This document shows positions 17,047 to 26,010 of a stretch of 39,670 nt of DNA, piece after piece. The first letter of the stretch is position 1; every line of letters starts with the position of its first letter. This DNA is from Deltaproteobacteria bacterium (GTDB lineage: Bacteria; SAR324; NAC60-12), in NCBI GenBank assembly GCA_002683655.1, contig NYTS01000093.1, positions 1 to 39,670 of the forward strand, in the 5' to 3' direction. Under the pieces are notes generated by a model. It did no database searches and was not told the origin of the DNA. It saw nothing but the letters and a program-made list of their open reading frames with translations. The position numbers and the translations under genes were made by a program.

Positions 17047-18328
17047 CGAAGATAGCCCGAAAGTCATTCACATTTGTCATTGTGGGACCTGTCAATACAA
17101 GTTGCTCCAATTGCTGAAAGAACCCGTAGGTATCATTATCAGCGAGGAAATCATTTGGTTTGAGGTTCAACTGTTTTGCTTTTAGAAAGCTGTTCTGATC
17201 TATCCAAGCACCAGCGTTGTCCTCTGTGCCATCAATACCATCAGTGTCGACAGAAATTGCTGAAATTCCCTCTTCGCCTTGCAAGGCTTCAAGCAAAGAT
17301 AAGATAAACTCCGTATTCCTTCCTCCCTTACCTTTACCGCGAACCGTCACAGTGGTTTCACCCCCAGACAAAATCAATGCTGGGGAGTTGATTGGTTGAT
17401 CTCGATGCTTGATCTGCTTGGCAATCGCTGCATGAACCTTGGCTACCTCCCTGGCTTCACCCTCAATGCGATCGCTTAAGATGATTGGGGTAATCCCAAG
17501 CTGCTCAGCTTCTTTTGCAGCAGCTTCGAGCATCAATTGCGGGGTAGCAACCAACCTTACTTGATTCCTTGAAAAAATGTCTTCCCCAGGTTTTGGAGTT
17601 TCCTCCTGAGCTGCTTCTAAAAGCGCTTGAATTGCCGGGGTTGGTTGTATTCGATACCTTCTTAAAATCTCTAGTGCATCTGAAAAAGTAGTAGGGTCTG
17701 GAACAGTTGGGCCAGAAGCAATTACAGAGAGATCGTCTCCGGGAACATCTGAGATTGCGAGAGTCCAGAGTCTTGCAGGCTGAACTGCTCGAGCGAGACG
17801 CCCACCTTTGATTGCGGAAAGATGTTTGCGTACGCAATTCACTTCTCCAATCGTTGCCCCAGAATTGAGAAGAGATCTGTTGAGTGCTTGTTTGTCTTGC
17901 AGGGTAAGACCCTTACAAGGTAGAGCCAACAAAGCAGAACCACCACCAGATATCAGGCAGATTACCAAATCTTGATCAGTAGCAGATTTAGCTAGATTCA
18001 GAATTCTTTGAGCTGTGATTAGGCCAGTTTCGTCGGGTACTGGATGAGCTGCTTCGACAATTTCAATGGATTTACACGGCACCCCATAGCCATAGCGTGT
18101 CAGCACCAGACCACACAATTTTGCTCCCCAATCTTTTCCCTGCCAATGATCTTCCAACGAATTGGCCATCTCGGCTGATGCCTTTCCGGCTCCCAAAACT
18201 ATGATCCGCTCTGGCAATTTTTCTGTTTCTTGAATTTCTTTTAAGTACCCCGGTAGGCAAATTTTGGGTTGAGAGCGTTGAAGAGCTGCCCGTAACGTTT
18301 GATCTAGAATCTTAGGAAGAGAACTCAT
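17033..18328 (-). CDS. Glycerate 2-kinase (GckA/TtuD, MOFRL family)
   Basis: The 431-residue protein is of normal length for the DUF4147/MOFRL glycerate kinase family. Visible segments are IIVLGAGKASAEMA near residue 42, LICLISGGGSALL near 125, ISDVPGDDLSVIASGPTVPD near 210, LILSGGETTVTVRGKGKGGRN near 325 and the VDTDGIDGTEDNAGA segment near 375. It phosphorylates D-glycerate to 2-phosphoglycerate in the cytoplasm. The 3' end overlaps the 3' end of uvrA by 14 bases on the opposite strand. Hydroxypyruvate isomerase is encoded just upstream on the same strand, which supports a hydroxypyruvate/glycerate route. Older annotations call this family hydroxypyruvate reductase. Confidence 0.9.
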   Translation of the reverse strand: MSSLPKILDQTLRAALQRSQPKICLPGYLKEIQETEKLPERIIVLGAGKASAEMANSLEDHWQGKDWGAKLCGLVLTRYGYGVPCKSIEIVEAAHPVPDETGLITAQRILNLAKSATDQDLVICLISGGGSALLALPCKGLTLQDKQALNRSLLNSGATIGEVNCVRKHLSAIKGGRLARAVQPARLWTLAISDVPGDDLSVIASGPTVPDPTTFSDALEILRRYRIQPTPAIQALLEAAQEETPKPGEDIFSRNQVRLVATPQLMLEAAAKEAEQLGITPIILSDRIEGEAREVAKVHAAIAKQIKHRDQPINSPALILSGGETTVTVRGKGKGGRNTEFILSLLEALQGEEGISAISVDTDGIDGTEDNAGAWIDQNSFLKAKQLNLKPNDFLADNDTYGFFQQLEQLVLTGPTMTNVNDFRAIFVSQP

Positions 18329-18375
18329 TTTTCATCTCGTATAGATCAAGAAATCAGTTTAAACTTTGAAATTAT

Positions 18376-19158
18376 TCATTTGCTCAACCAACATGATAAC
18401 CAACTCAGTCCCTCAAGAGTTCCTGAGATCGGCCTATATTCGCAACCAACCCAACCTTTGTATCCCAGTTCATCAAGTTTTGAAAAGAGGAATGGGTAGT
18501 TGATTTCACCAGTGCCTGGTTCATGACGCCCTGGAGTATCAGCAATTTGAAAGTGAGCGATCCTGGGAAGGAGTTCAGTGATTGTGGGTGACAAATCTCC
18601 TTCCATGATTTGCATGTGGTAAATATCATACTGAAACCAAAGATTCGCAGACGCCACTTTCTCAATCACTGAGATTGCTTGAGCAGAATTGTTCAAGAAA
18701 TATCCAGGCATGTCTCGAGAATTGATTGCTTCAATCAGCAATCTAACATTATTTTGTTCACAAAGTTGAGAAGCGTATTTGAGATTTTCTGCATAGGTTT
18801 CTAAAAGAGCTTCCCAAGGAACATCTTTTGGCTTGATACCAGCCATAGCATGAATTTGCTGGCATCCAAGACCTTTAGCGTATTCAAGAGCGATCTCAAC
18901 ACTTTCACGAAATTCGTTTTGACGATTTGGATGACAACACATTCCTCTATCCCCTTTCTCCCAATCTCCTGGAGGAAGATTAAAGAGCACTTGAGTTAAT
19001 TGATTCGCTTCAAGGGCTTCTTTTAGATCAGAAGGTGAATATGCGTAGGGAAAGAGAAACTCAACTCCATGGAAACCTGCGTTTGCTGCAACTCCAAAAC
19101 GATCAAGAAAATCATGTTCATGGAACATCATTGACAAATTAGCATTAAAGCGGGGCAT
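18376..19158 (-). CDS. hyi: Hydroxypyruvate isomerase (Hyi/OtnI family)
   Basis: This 260-residue TIM-barrel isomerase has the family opening FNANLSMMFHE, the LLIEAINSRDMPGYF segment with its metal-ligand glutamate, AHFQIADTPGRHEPGTGEINY, and the GCEYRP segment near the end with the second glutamate. It interconverts hydroxypyruvate and tartronate semialdehyde. A 47-base gap separates it from the downstream glycerate kinase gene on the same strand, so both are likely co-transcribed and feed glycerate metabolism. OtnI-type 2-oxo-tetronate isomerase is a close alternative in the same family. The start codon has no strong ribosome site. Confidence 0.85.
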   Translation of the reverse strand: MPRFNANLSMMFHEHDFLDRFGVAANAGFHGVEFLFPYAYSPSDLKEALEANQLTQVLFNLPPGDWEKGDRGMCCHPNRQNEFRESVEIALEYAKGLGCQQIHAMAGIKPKDVPWEALLETYAENLKYASQLCEQNNVRLLIEAINSRDMPGYFLNNSAQAISVIEKVASANLWFQYDIYHMQIMEGDLSPTITELLPRIAHFQIADTPGRHEPGTGEINYPFLFSKLDELGYKGWVGCEYRPISGTLEGLSWLSCWLSK

Positions 19159-19298
19159 AGAGACTATGTATAAAATTATGATTGATAGACCGATTTAATT
19201 TTCAGGATCAATTATTCAGGTTTTTAAAGGTATGGATCCTTGATTTTCCAGAATTGAAATTATCTTTTTGATCCCACTGACCGTCACATATTCTGATT

Positions 19299-21440
19299 TT
19301 AGAAACTTGATCCAATGCCAAGCAAAAGTTTTTCTTCTTGGGTGCTGTACCAGACACGAGTTTGTACATTGACTCGGTTAGCGATGGTATTGCCAAACTT
19401 GAATCCAAAACGAAAATCACGTTGTTGGAGTTCAGCCTGTTCTTCGCGCTCCTTTAAATCTTTGTTGACAGTCGAGTCAGTGGGGCGAGGATCAATCTTG
19501 TAATCCTTGTATCTCCATTTAGCTTCCGAGATTAACGCAAAGCTTGGAGCTTTCAGGAAATACTGAACTGCTCCCTGAATTTGTGTTGAACCCAGAAAAA
19601 CATGGATGAAACTATTTCTGCTGGGAAATTTTACAATTCCAACTGCGTAGATCTCCCATTCATCAACGATTGGTGAAAATTTACTTTCACCATCTTTTTC
19701 AACTCCCTTGTCGGGACCTTCGCTCAGGAGTTCATAGTCTTCGGCATAGCTCAGGTAAGTTCCCCCAAGGGCTAGGCCCAATGGAGTACTTCGGTTTCCC
19801 CATGCCCTAAATTGACCACTGAATTGAAGCTCCCTGACTGGCTGCTTCCATGATGGGTCATAACGAAGGTCAATGAGGCCCCCAAATGCTCCCTCTTCTT
19901 GGCCCATTCCCAAGACCAGACGCCTCAGACTGAAGCGCTCTTCACGACCTTCGTCTGTTGCAATTCGTAATTCAGGATGAATGTAAAAACGCGGATTAGC
20001 CACGCTTCTCATTTCCAACACAAAGATGTCCTCAGCCAAAGGGTCGTCCAAAAGAATTGCTGTTAGTTCCTCAATTTCTCCGCTCAGACGGTTAATGGTG
20101 TCTTCAACTTTTTCGTTTAAAGTTGCACCCATCTGATACTCACGAAGTGCCATCAACTCTTTTTTCTTGAACTCCTTCTCTGCTAATTGATCTTCTACTA
20201 AGATAAGCTGTATCCTAGCCAACCCTTGAACTGCTTTAATCTGTTGAGGAGAATCAGGAAAACGCTTTAGGTAATTCTTCCATGCATCCATAGTATTGAT
20301 CCGAGCTGATTTATTGAATTCCAGCTTAGATAGGGGAACGCAATCTAGTTCAATGTTTGCTAACTCTAGCGGTGTTTGGGCCTCGGGTCCCAAATCTAAT
20401 TGGACATTCAACATAGATGGGCAGGTTTTATCCAATTGGGATTGTTGCTTAAGTCCTTTTCCGCCTTGAGTTACCTGAATAGGAATCTCACTGAAGCGAA
20501 GATTTCCACTTGTTGAAATAGTGTTCAGTTGTTCAAACTCTCTTTTTCTGGATGTGAATCTGAGTCTCAAAGGAACATCGGGAAGCGGTTCCTCTTTGAA
20601 AGTTAAATCTAATTGCAGAGGGCTCTCAAAGCGATAACTTGCATTACTGGAGGCTGGAATTAAGCGAACTGGATTAGGACTGTAGGTTAGATTCAATTTT
20701 GAAAGTAGCGGATCCAATTCACTGCGAATTTCACTGCTGGCGGGGATACTTTTTAATTTGGCTAGCTGCAGCGCAGCATCACTATACCGTGATCGCTGTT
20801 CAACCAGCAATGCGCTACGATATGCTCTTAAGAGTCGGCTGAAATCAACTGCATCAGGACCGGATTGGCCAAATAATCGTTCAAGTAGGGTTTGGCCGGA
20901 TGATGCTTTGGAAGCTTTGTCCATTAGAGCTGCTACATCCTTTGAGTATTGAACCGAAGGTTCGGCTAACTGGCCAATCGTCAGTGGGTAGATCACTAAA
21001 ATTGTTTCATCAGTGCAACGTAAGATCTCTGGTGGTGGAAGTGGTATATCGATTCTACTAGAGGTGCGGATTCGTTGAGTCGATTCTTCTATGAAATTCT
21101 CATCGCCATCGTTGAGCTTCAGTTTCATCTGATTGCTAGTTATTGACTCGACTCTGAGAAAAATAGCTTCGGCAATTCGTTCCTGTGCCCTTCGAATTGC
21201 CTCCTCAGTATCGGTACCTCTTCCCGCTATTTCCTGTGGCCACTCTTCCAAGGCATTTAACACCAAACGTTTTCCCCTTGGAGGCATCGATTGCTGCAAT
21301 TGTGATTGGCGGAAGTCACAGTCGGTTGACTTAGCAAATACATTTTCTTCAGCAAAGATGGTTGTTATGGCACAAGCAATAGCGATCGAAGGGATCACGG
21401 AATTTAAGATTTTTTTCAATAAATTAAATTGATTCTTCAT
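19299..21440 (-). CDS. Large exported protein of unknown function, possible outer-membrane barrel C-terminus
   Basis: This is 713 residues from the ATG at 21440; the track extends 16 codons further into the upstream gene. A basic N-terminus and hydrophobic stretch, IPSIAIACAITTIFAEENVFA, indicate a signal peptide. Residues about 45-140 resemble LPP20-like secreted domains (a helix with repeated Ala/Glu, then a strand-rich part). The middle, about 390-470, is a helical region that may be a coiled coil or TPR-like. The last 190 residues alternate polar and hydrophobic residues with many aromatics and end in phenylalanine, as outer-membrane beta strands do. The gene follows the hydroquinone reductase gene by ten bases. 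I do not recognise a named family. Confidence 0.6.
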   Translation of the reverse strand: MKNQFNLLKKILNSVIPSIAIACAITTIFAEENVFAKSTDCDFRQSQLQQSMPPRGKRLVLNALEEWPQEIAGRGTDTEEAIRRAQERIAEAIFLRVESITSNQMKLKLNDGDENFIEESTQRIRTSSRIDIPLPPPEILRCTDETILVIYPLTIGQLAEPSVQYSKDVAALMDKASKASSGQTLLERLFGQSGPDAVDFSRLLRAYRSALLVEQRSRYSDAALQLAKLKSIPASSEIRSELDPLLSKLNLTYSPNPVRLIPASSNASYRFESPLQLDLTFKEEPLPDVPLRLRFTSRKREFEQLNTISTSGNLRFSEIPIQVTQGGKGLKQQSQLDKTCPSMLNVQLDLGPEAQTPLELANIELDCVPLSKLEFNKSARINTMDAWKNYLKRFPDSPQQIKAVQGLARIQLILVEDQLAEKEFKKKELMALREYQMGATLNEKVEDTINRLSGEIEELTAILLDDPLAEDIFVLEMRSVANPRFYIHPELRIATDEGREERFSLRRLVLGMGQEEGAFGGLIDLRYDPSWKQPVRELQFSGQFRAWGNRSTPLGLALGGTYLSYAEDYELLSEGPDKGVEKDGESKFSPIVDEWEIYAVGIVKFPSRNSFIHVFLGSTQIQGAVQYFLKAPSFALISEAKWRYKDYKIDPRPTDSTVNKDLKEREEQAELQQRDFRFGFKFGNTIANRVNVQTRVWYSTQEEKLLLGIGSSF

Positions 21441-21450
21441 TTTGCAGAGA

Positions 21451-22461
21451 TTACTGGCTAGGGTTTCCTTCTGAAGCTGCAGACTCATCTACTGTGGGCT
21501 TAGCATAGGCTTGCATATCTGGACCGAGTGGTACTACTCGACTGGGATTGATTGTTTCATGACTGAAGTAATAGTGTTGTTGAATTTGCCAGAGGTCTAC
21601 TGTCTCAAGAATTCCAGGGTAATGTAATAATCTTCGAGTGTAGCCAAACAAACGTGGATAGTCTTTTATCCTGCGTTGGTTGCATTTGAAATGGCCGTGA
21701 TAGACAGGATCAAATCTGATCAGTGTAGGGAATAAGCGCCAGTCAGCTTCAGTTAGTTTGCTTCCACAAAGATAAGTATTGTCAGCCAAGTGCTCTTCAA
21801 TGCGGTCGAGTGTTTCAAAAAGTTCAACGAAGGACTCTGCATAAGCAGTCTGAGTGGTAGCAAATCCACACCTGTAGACTCCGTTATTTAAAGTTCTATA
21901 AATTAAATCATTCCACTCATCGATTTCTTGTTGATTCTCAATCGGGTAGTAGTCCTCATGATTTCCTGTCAACTCATTGAAAGAAGAGTTGAACATTCGA
22001 ATAATTTCAGAGGATTCGTTGCTGATAATCTGCTGGGTCTCTTTATCCCATAAAACTGGGACGGTGACCCGCCCGGTATATTCAGGATCACATTTCGTAT
22101 ATAGACTGTGCAAGTAAGGCAATCCATATAGATGATCCATAAATCTATAATCTTCAGCTGCTTTCCGAAACTCCCAACCACTTTGAAGCATATGTGGATG
22201 AACCACTGAAACCCCAATCAATTCCTCTAGGTGTTTTAATTGTCGAAAAATCAATGTTCGATGTGCCCAAGGACATGCACCTGAAACGTAAAGATGATAC
22301 CTTCCTGCCTGCGCTGAAAAACCTTTTGTTCTGTTGGGACTGGGTCTTCCATCACTAGTAACCCAGTTTCGAAATTGGGCATCCTCCCTAATGAAGTGAC
22401 CCTTGTTGGATTTTGTTTCGTACCATTGGTCATGCCATTGTCCATTTATCAGCAGCCCCAT
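21451..22461 (-). CDS. Glutathionyl-hydroquinone reductase (Xi-class GST, YqjG/EcM4 type)
   Basis: The 336-residue protein matches the Xi-class glutathione transferase layout. An N-terminal thioredoxin-like domain carries the catalytic cysteine in YVSGACPWAHRTLI near residue 63. A helical C-terminal domain includes the CGSKLTEADWRLFPTLIRFDPVY segment. These enzymes reduce glutathionyl-hydroquinones in the cytoplasm. AGGA precedes the ATG at a good distance. The next gene on the strand starts ten bases after its stop, so the two are probably co-transcribed, although no functional link to that exported protein is evident. Confidence 0.93.
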   Translation of the reverse strand: MGLLINGQWHDQWYETKSNKGHFIREDAQFRNWVTSDGRPSPNRTKGFSAQAGRYHLYVSGACPWAHRTLIFRQLKHLEELIGVSVVHPHMLQSGWEFRKAAEDYRFMDHLYGLPYLHSLYTKCDPEYTGRVTVPVLWDKETQQIISNESSEIIRMFNSSFNELTGNHEDYYPIENQQEIDEWNDLIYRTLNNGVYRCGFATTQTAYAESFVELFETLDRIEEHLADNTYLCGSKLTEADWRLFPTLIRFDPVYHGHFKCNQRRIKDYPRLFGYTRRLLHYPGILETVDLWQIQQHYYFSHETINPSRVVPLGPDMQAYAKPTVDESAASEGNPSQ

Positions 22462-22667
22462 TTTGTCCTAGCTTGAGATTGGGAAATTGTAAGTTGCTCT
22501 TTTTAAGCTCGATTAGTTCACGTTGCCAGATTGGCTTTATTGGGGCAAGTGCTTTGGCAGGGAAAAGGGTTACCTAAAAGAAATCCGTAGCGGTAGGGGC
22601 CTATCTAAATTAATCAATCCTGTAGAAGTTTGCTTGAAGTCATCACAAAAAATTAAGGTTTAAAAAA

Positions 22668-22892
22668 ATGGATCGATCAAAACTCTTCGAATGGTTTGGT
22701 GTGATCACCGCAATTTTGTATTCGCTTTTGGTGGCTTTGAATATTGGTGCTGAATTCGTTGGGTTTGCATTATTGTTGATTTCTTCATTCTTGATTGGCG
22801 TCTGGGCTTATTGGGGAGGCCATCGTGGGATCTTGATACTCCAATTATTTTACGCTTCAGCTGGAATAATTGGAATGTTTCGATGGTTCTGA
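22668..22892 (+). CDS. Small three-helix inner membrane protein
   Basis: This 74-residue, strongly hydrophobic ORF has three predicted helices at about residues 9-26, 29-47 and 52-70. A LFEWFGVITAILYSLLVALN opening and an FRWF end are visible. It resembles the short PnuC-like or half-SWEET-like proteins scattered in proteobacterial genomes, which I recall only as uncharacterised. AAGG lies upstream, somewhat far from the ATG. It is divergent from the hydroquinone reductase gene and stands alone. It is likely real, given its clean hydrophobic pattern; function is unknown. Confidence 0.6.
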   Translation: MDRSKLFEWFGVITAILYSLLVALNIGAEFVGFALLLISSFLIGVWAYWGGHRGILILQLFYASAGIIGMFRWF

Positions 22893-22947
22893 AAACCAAG
22901 GTGTGGAGGACTTTTGAGAGAAGGGATGATTCAACGGGGTGGTATGG

Positions 22948-24126
22948 TTAGCGCGCCACTTTCCAAGATATTTTTTCTGCTAAGCGTAATCTGATGGTGA
23001 AAGTGGTTCCCAACCCGAGTGAACTTTTAACAGATATTTGTCCATTGTGTTCTTCTATGATTTTCTTGGCGATTGAAAGGCCAAGTCCTGTTCCTTGACC
23101 TCGTTTTTTTGTTGTAAAGAATGGGCTGAAAATATTGGATATGGTGGTTTCATTCATGCCATGGCCATTATCTATGACTTCTATTTTTGCGAATTGTTCT
23201 TCGATATTGAAATTCAATACCAGACACGGCTTGGGTGCATGCTTCAGTGCGTCAACCGCATTGTTGCAGAGAATTAGAAGGACCTGCTCAAGTTGGCTCC
23301 TGTTTGTCCTGATCAATGGTAACTGCTCGGGCAAATCTACCATCATTTTGATTCCCCTGTCTTCTAGGGTAGGTCCAATCAAAGATTTAACACCCTTCAG
23401 AACTTCACTCGCACCACAAGGTCTCAATCCAGGTTTTCCAGCATGAGTCATTTCTTGCATCAGCCTCAACCTATTGAGTAATCCCTCAGTGACAGTTGTC
23501 ATTGATAAAATATGCTCATCAAGTTCCTTTTCTCCCAGTCTGTTAAGTTGTTGCAGGATATTCAGATTCTGCAGTTGTGTCATTAAAACACTCAATGGTG
23601 TCTTAAGTTCGTGCGCCAAGGATGCACTGGCTTCTCCAATCGTTGCTAATCTGTTTGATGATTTTATAGCTCTGCGCGCGCAGGTTAATTCTTCACGCAG
23701 TGAATCATTAACTTTAAGTACCTTTTCTTTCTGAGCAGTAATATCAGAAACAACCCCAAGGAATTTAAAGGGTTTTGCTTCCAGATCGAAGCTCAATTCA
23801 GCAACTGCACGGAGCCAGATGATTGATTTCTTAGGATGATAAATCTGAAAGTCCAACTCTCTCCTTGAAGATCCCTCTTCCGGTTGCATAAATTGCTTGA
23901 ATTGCTGGAGGTCGTCTGAATGAACCAGGTTCAGCCATACGTCCAAGGTTATCTGATGACTTTTCGGGAAGCCAAGGAGATCAAGAGTTTCAGGGGAACA
24001 AATGAGTTTTTTGGTGCGGAGGTTTAATTTCCAACTCCCCATTTGTAAGAGTTGAAACCAAGTTTCAATTGGAATATGTGAGACCGATTCATCAAATTTT
24101 TCTGGGCGATCAAATTTTGAATTCAT
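22948..24126 (-). CDS. PAS-domain sensor histidine kinase, orphan
   Basis: The 392-residue protein has no evident membrane segment, so it is probably cytoplasmic. Residues about 22-135 form a PAS domain ending in the FLGVVSDITAQKEK linker. A short coiled-coil region leads to the dimerisation and phosphoacceptor box SASLAHELKTPLSV with histidine 172. The ATPase domain shows the N box (LCNNAVDALK), the DNGHGMN G1 box and GQGTGLGLSIAKKI as G2. No response regulator is encoded within the window, so the partner is elsewhere. The input signal cannot be read from sequence. The neighbouring ModF-like gene is separated by 110 bases and need not be related. Confidence 0.9.
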   Translation of the reverse strand: MNSKFDRPEKFDESVSHIPIETWFQLLQMGSWKLNLRTKKLICSPETLDLLGFPKSHQITLDVWLNLVHSDDLQQFKQFMQPEEGSSRRELDFQIYHPKKSIIWLRAVAELSFDLEAKPFKFLGVVSDITAQKEKVLKVNDSLREELTCARRAIKSSNRLATIGEASASLAHELKTPLSVLMTQLQNLNILQQLNRLGEKELDEHILSMTTVTEGLLNRLRLMQEMTHAGKPGLRPCGASEVLKGVKSLIGPTLEDRGIKMMVDLPEQLPLIRTNRSQLEQVLLILCNNAVDALKHAPKPCLVLNFNIEEQFAKIEVIDNGHGMNETTISNIFSPFFTTKKRGQGTGLGLSIAKKIIEEHNGQISVKSSLGLGTTFTIRLRLAEKISWKVAR

Positions 24127-24236
24127 TTTTATGATTATGGCTAATTTAAATTATTAGGTCTCATTTTCTTAAGTTGTAGTAACGAGTCTGGCTGTCAGTC
24201 AAGACAAAATTAGATAAATTTGTCACTATTATGAAA

Positions 24237-25754
24237 CTAAAATTTCCGAAAAGCTGACAAATTCCTTTCGATTCTTCCATCAGGTAAAAAAATTGTTGCA
24301 CCAATACAGTCTAACTTGTCCTCAACCTGATGGCTGATGTAAAGAATTTGGGTAGTCTTTGATTTTCCCAATAAATTGATCTTATTAATTAATTCTGATC
24401 TTTGATAAGGATCAAGTCCTTGGCAGGGTTCATCAAGTAATAGAATTTCCGGGGATTTGACCATAGCACGGGCCAATAAAAACAACCGTTGTTGGCCATA
24501 GGACATGTTCAAAAAGGAATTTTCCGCAATTTCGAAAAGACCAAATTGGTTTAACCAATTCTCAGCTGTCTCTTTTTGTTGTTCCGAAATAGCTCCATAA
24601 TAGCCAATTGAGTCATTAAAACCCGAGTAAACAACTTTCCGGCCAGTAATTTTTTTACGATAGTTCATCTGTAGTTCGGGAGTGACCACCCCAATTCGTT
24701 TGCGCAGATCCCAAATGTTCTCCCCAGAACCCCTACGTTTCCCAAAAATCCAAACCTTGTTGCTGTAAGCTTGAAGGTGCTCCCCTACTATCAACTTCAC
24801 AATAGATGACTTCCCCGAACCATTTGTTCCAGCAACTTGCCAATGCTCTCCCGGTGGCCATGTCCAAGAAAAATCTTCAAAGACAGTGTGACCCTGAAAA
24901 TAGAGATGAACATTGTCCATTTTAACGGGTGGAATTAAGGAATCTTCAATATTTCTAAATTTAGAAACAATAATTTCGCTTTGGAATTTCCTGGTGTCTG
25001 AGGCCTTGGTTTCACTTCTGTAAAGTTTCTTCAAGTTTTGTTCAGTAAGAATAGAAGATCGCCTTCCTGAATATTCCATTTTCCCATTCCGCAAACCCAT
25101 CACATCAGTAATTTCTGGGATCAACTCATCTTGACGATGACTAACAAGAATAAGTGATAATTTGGAGTGTTGAACCAATTCTCTGAGCAATGATTTAAAA
25201 TCCTTGCTTGAAGTCTTGTCCAAACCATCAAATGGTTCATCCAGCATCAATAGCTTTGGGAATAGGATCAGGGATTGAAAGAGTAAGAGTTTCCGCCATT
25301 CCCCATTGGATAGTCCACGAATTGGACGATCTACTTTTGAGTCCAATTTCATAAGGCGAAGCAAGTCCTTACTTTCGTTTTCAGCGAGCATATACTCAGA
25401 GAACATGCTTCGAATGGTTTGTTGCTCTTGCACCCTACCACTATATTCTTCCCATCGATCCTTGAGTTTCTCCTGCGCAAGTAGCCCCAAAGGTTGATTG
25501 AGGTGAACCCATCCGAGGTGAGTAACTCCCTGCAATTCAGGATGTCTGCGCAATGTTCCCTTACAATAGGAGATTTGTTGCGCCAAAACCCGCAGGATTG
25601 TAGACTTCCCTGCCCCGTTTCCACCCAAGATTGCCCAGTGCTCTTTTTTCTCAAACGACCAATCAACTTTTTCCAAAACAATTCTGCCCTGTAATCGAAC
25701 AGCAATACCTTTCATCTCGAACCAATTGATGCTGTCCTCAGCTAAATCAGGCAT
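24237..25754 (-). CDS. Double-ATPase ABC protein, ModF-like
   Basis: This is 505 residues from the ATG at 25754. The track's GTG start (25769) lies within the GGAG ribosome site of that ATG, so I reject it. There are two ABC modules in one chain and no membrane part. The first has Walker A GGNGAGKST near residue 48, signature LSNGEWRK and LLMLDEPFDGLD; the second has GTNGSGKSS near 310, signature MSYGQQRLF and ILLLDEPCQGLD. This layout matches ModF (PhrA), an ATPase associated with molybdate genes in enterobacteria but of unsettled function. No mod transport genes are nearby. Confidence 0.8.
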   Translation of the reverse strand: MPDLAEDSINWFEMKGIAVRLQGRIVLEKVDWSFEKKEHWAILGGNGAGKSTILRVLAQQISYCKGTLRRHPELQGVTHLGWVHLNQPLGLLAQEKLKDRWEEYSGRVQEQQTIRSMFSEYMLAENESKDLLRLMKLDSKVDRPIRGLSNGEWRKLLLFQSLILFPKLLMLDEPFDGLDKTSSKDFKSLLRELVQHSKLSLILVSHRQDELIPEITDVMGLRNGKMEYSGRRSSILTEQNLKKLYRSETKASDTRKFQSEIIVSKFRNIEDSLIPPVKMDNVHLYFQGHTVFEDFSWTWPPGEHWQVAGTNGSGKSSIVKLIVGEHLQAYSNKVWIFGKRRGSGENIWDLRKRIGVVTPELQMNYRKKITGRKVVYSGFNDSIGYYGAISEQQKETAENWLNQFGLFEIAENSFLNMSYGQQRLFLLARAMVKSPEILLLDEPCQGLDPYQRSELINKINLLGKSKTTQILYISHQVEDKLDCIGATIFLPDGRIERNLSAFRKF

Positions 25755-26010
25755 GTTTAGACACTCCACAAAGAAGATTAATCAAGAATCTGTTTGAATT
25801 AGTTATTGCAAAATCCCTGGCACTCAAAATTCAGTGTTGATTTTTGGCAAGGCCCTGCACCATAATCACGCCGAATTTTTCAGGACGCAAATATTTTTGA
25901 AAATTTGATATCATCAGACGATCAGATCTTTAATATTTGCTCTTAATGAATTCAACACTTCACTTTGCACCGATACCTGTAGTCATCTAATAACACCAAG
26001 GGGGTAAGAT

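Noticed and set aside
25845-25859. TTGGCAAGGCCCTGCA-like sigma-54 promoter upstream of E1 alpha copy 1
   Set aside because: The distance between GG and GC is nine bases, not the strict ten, and the site is about 150 bases from the start codon.
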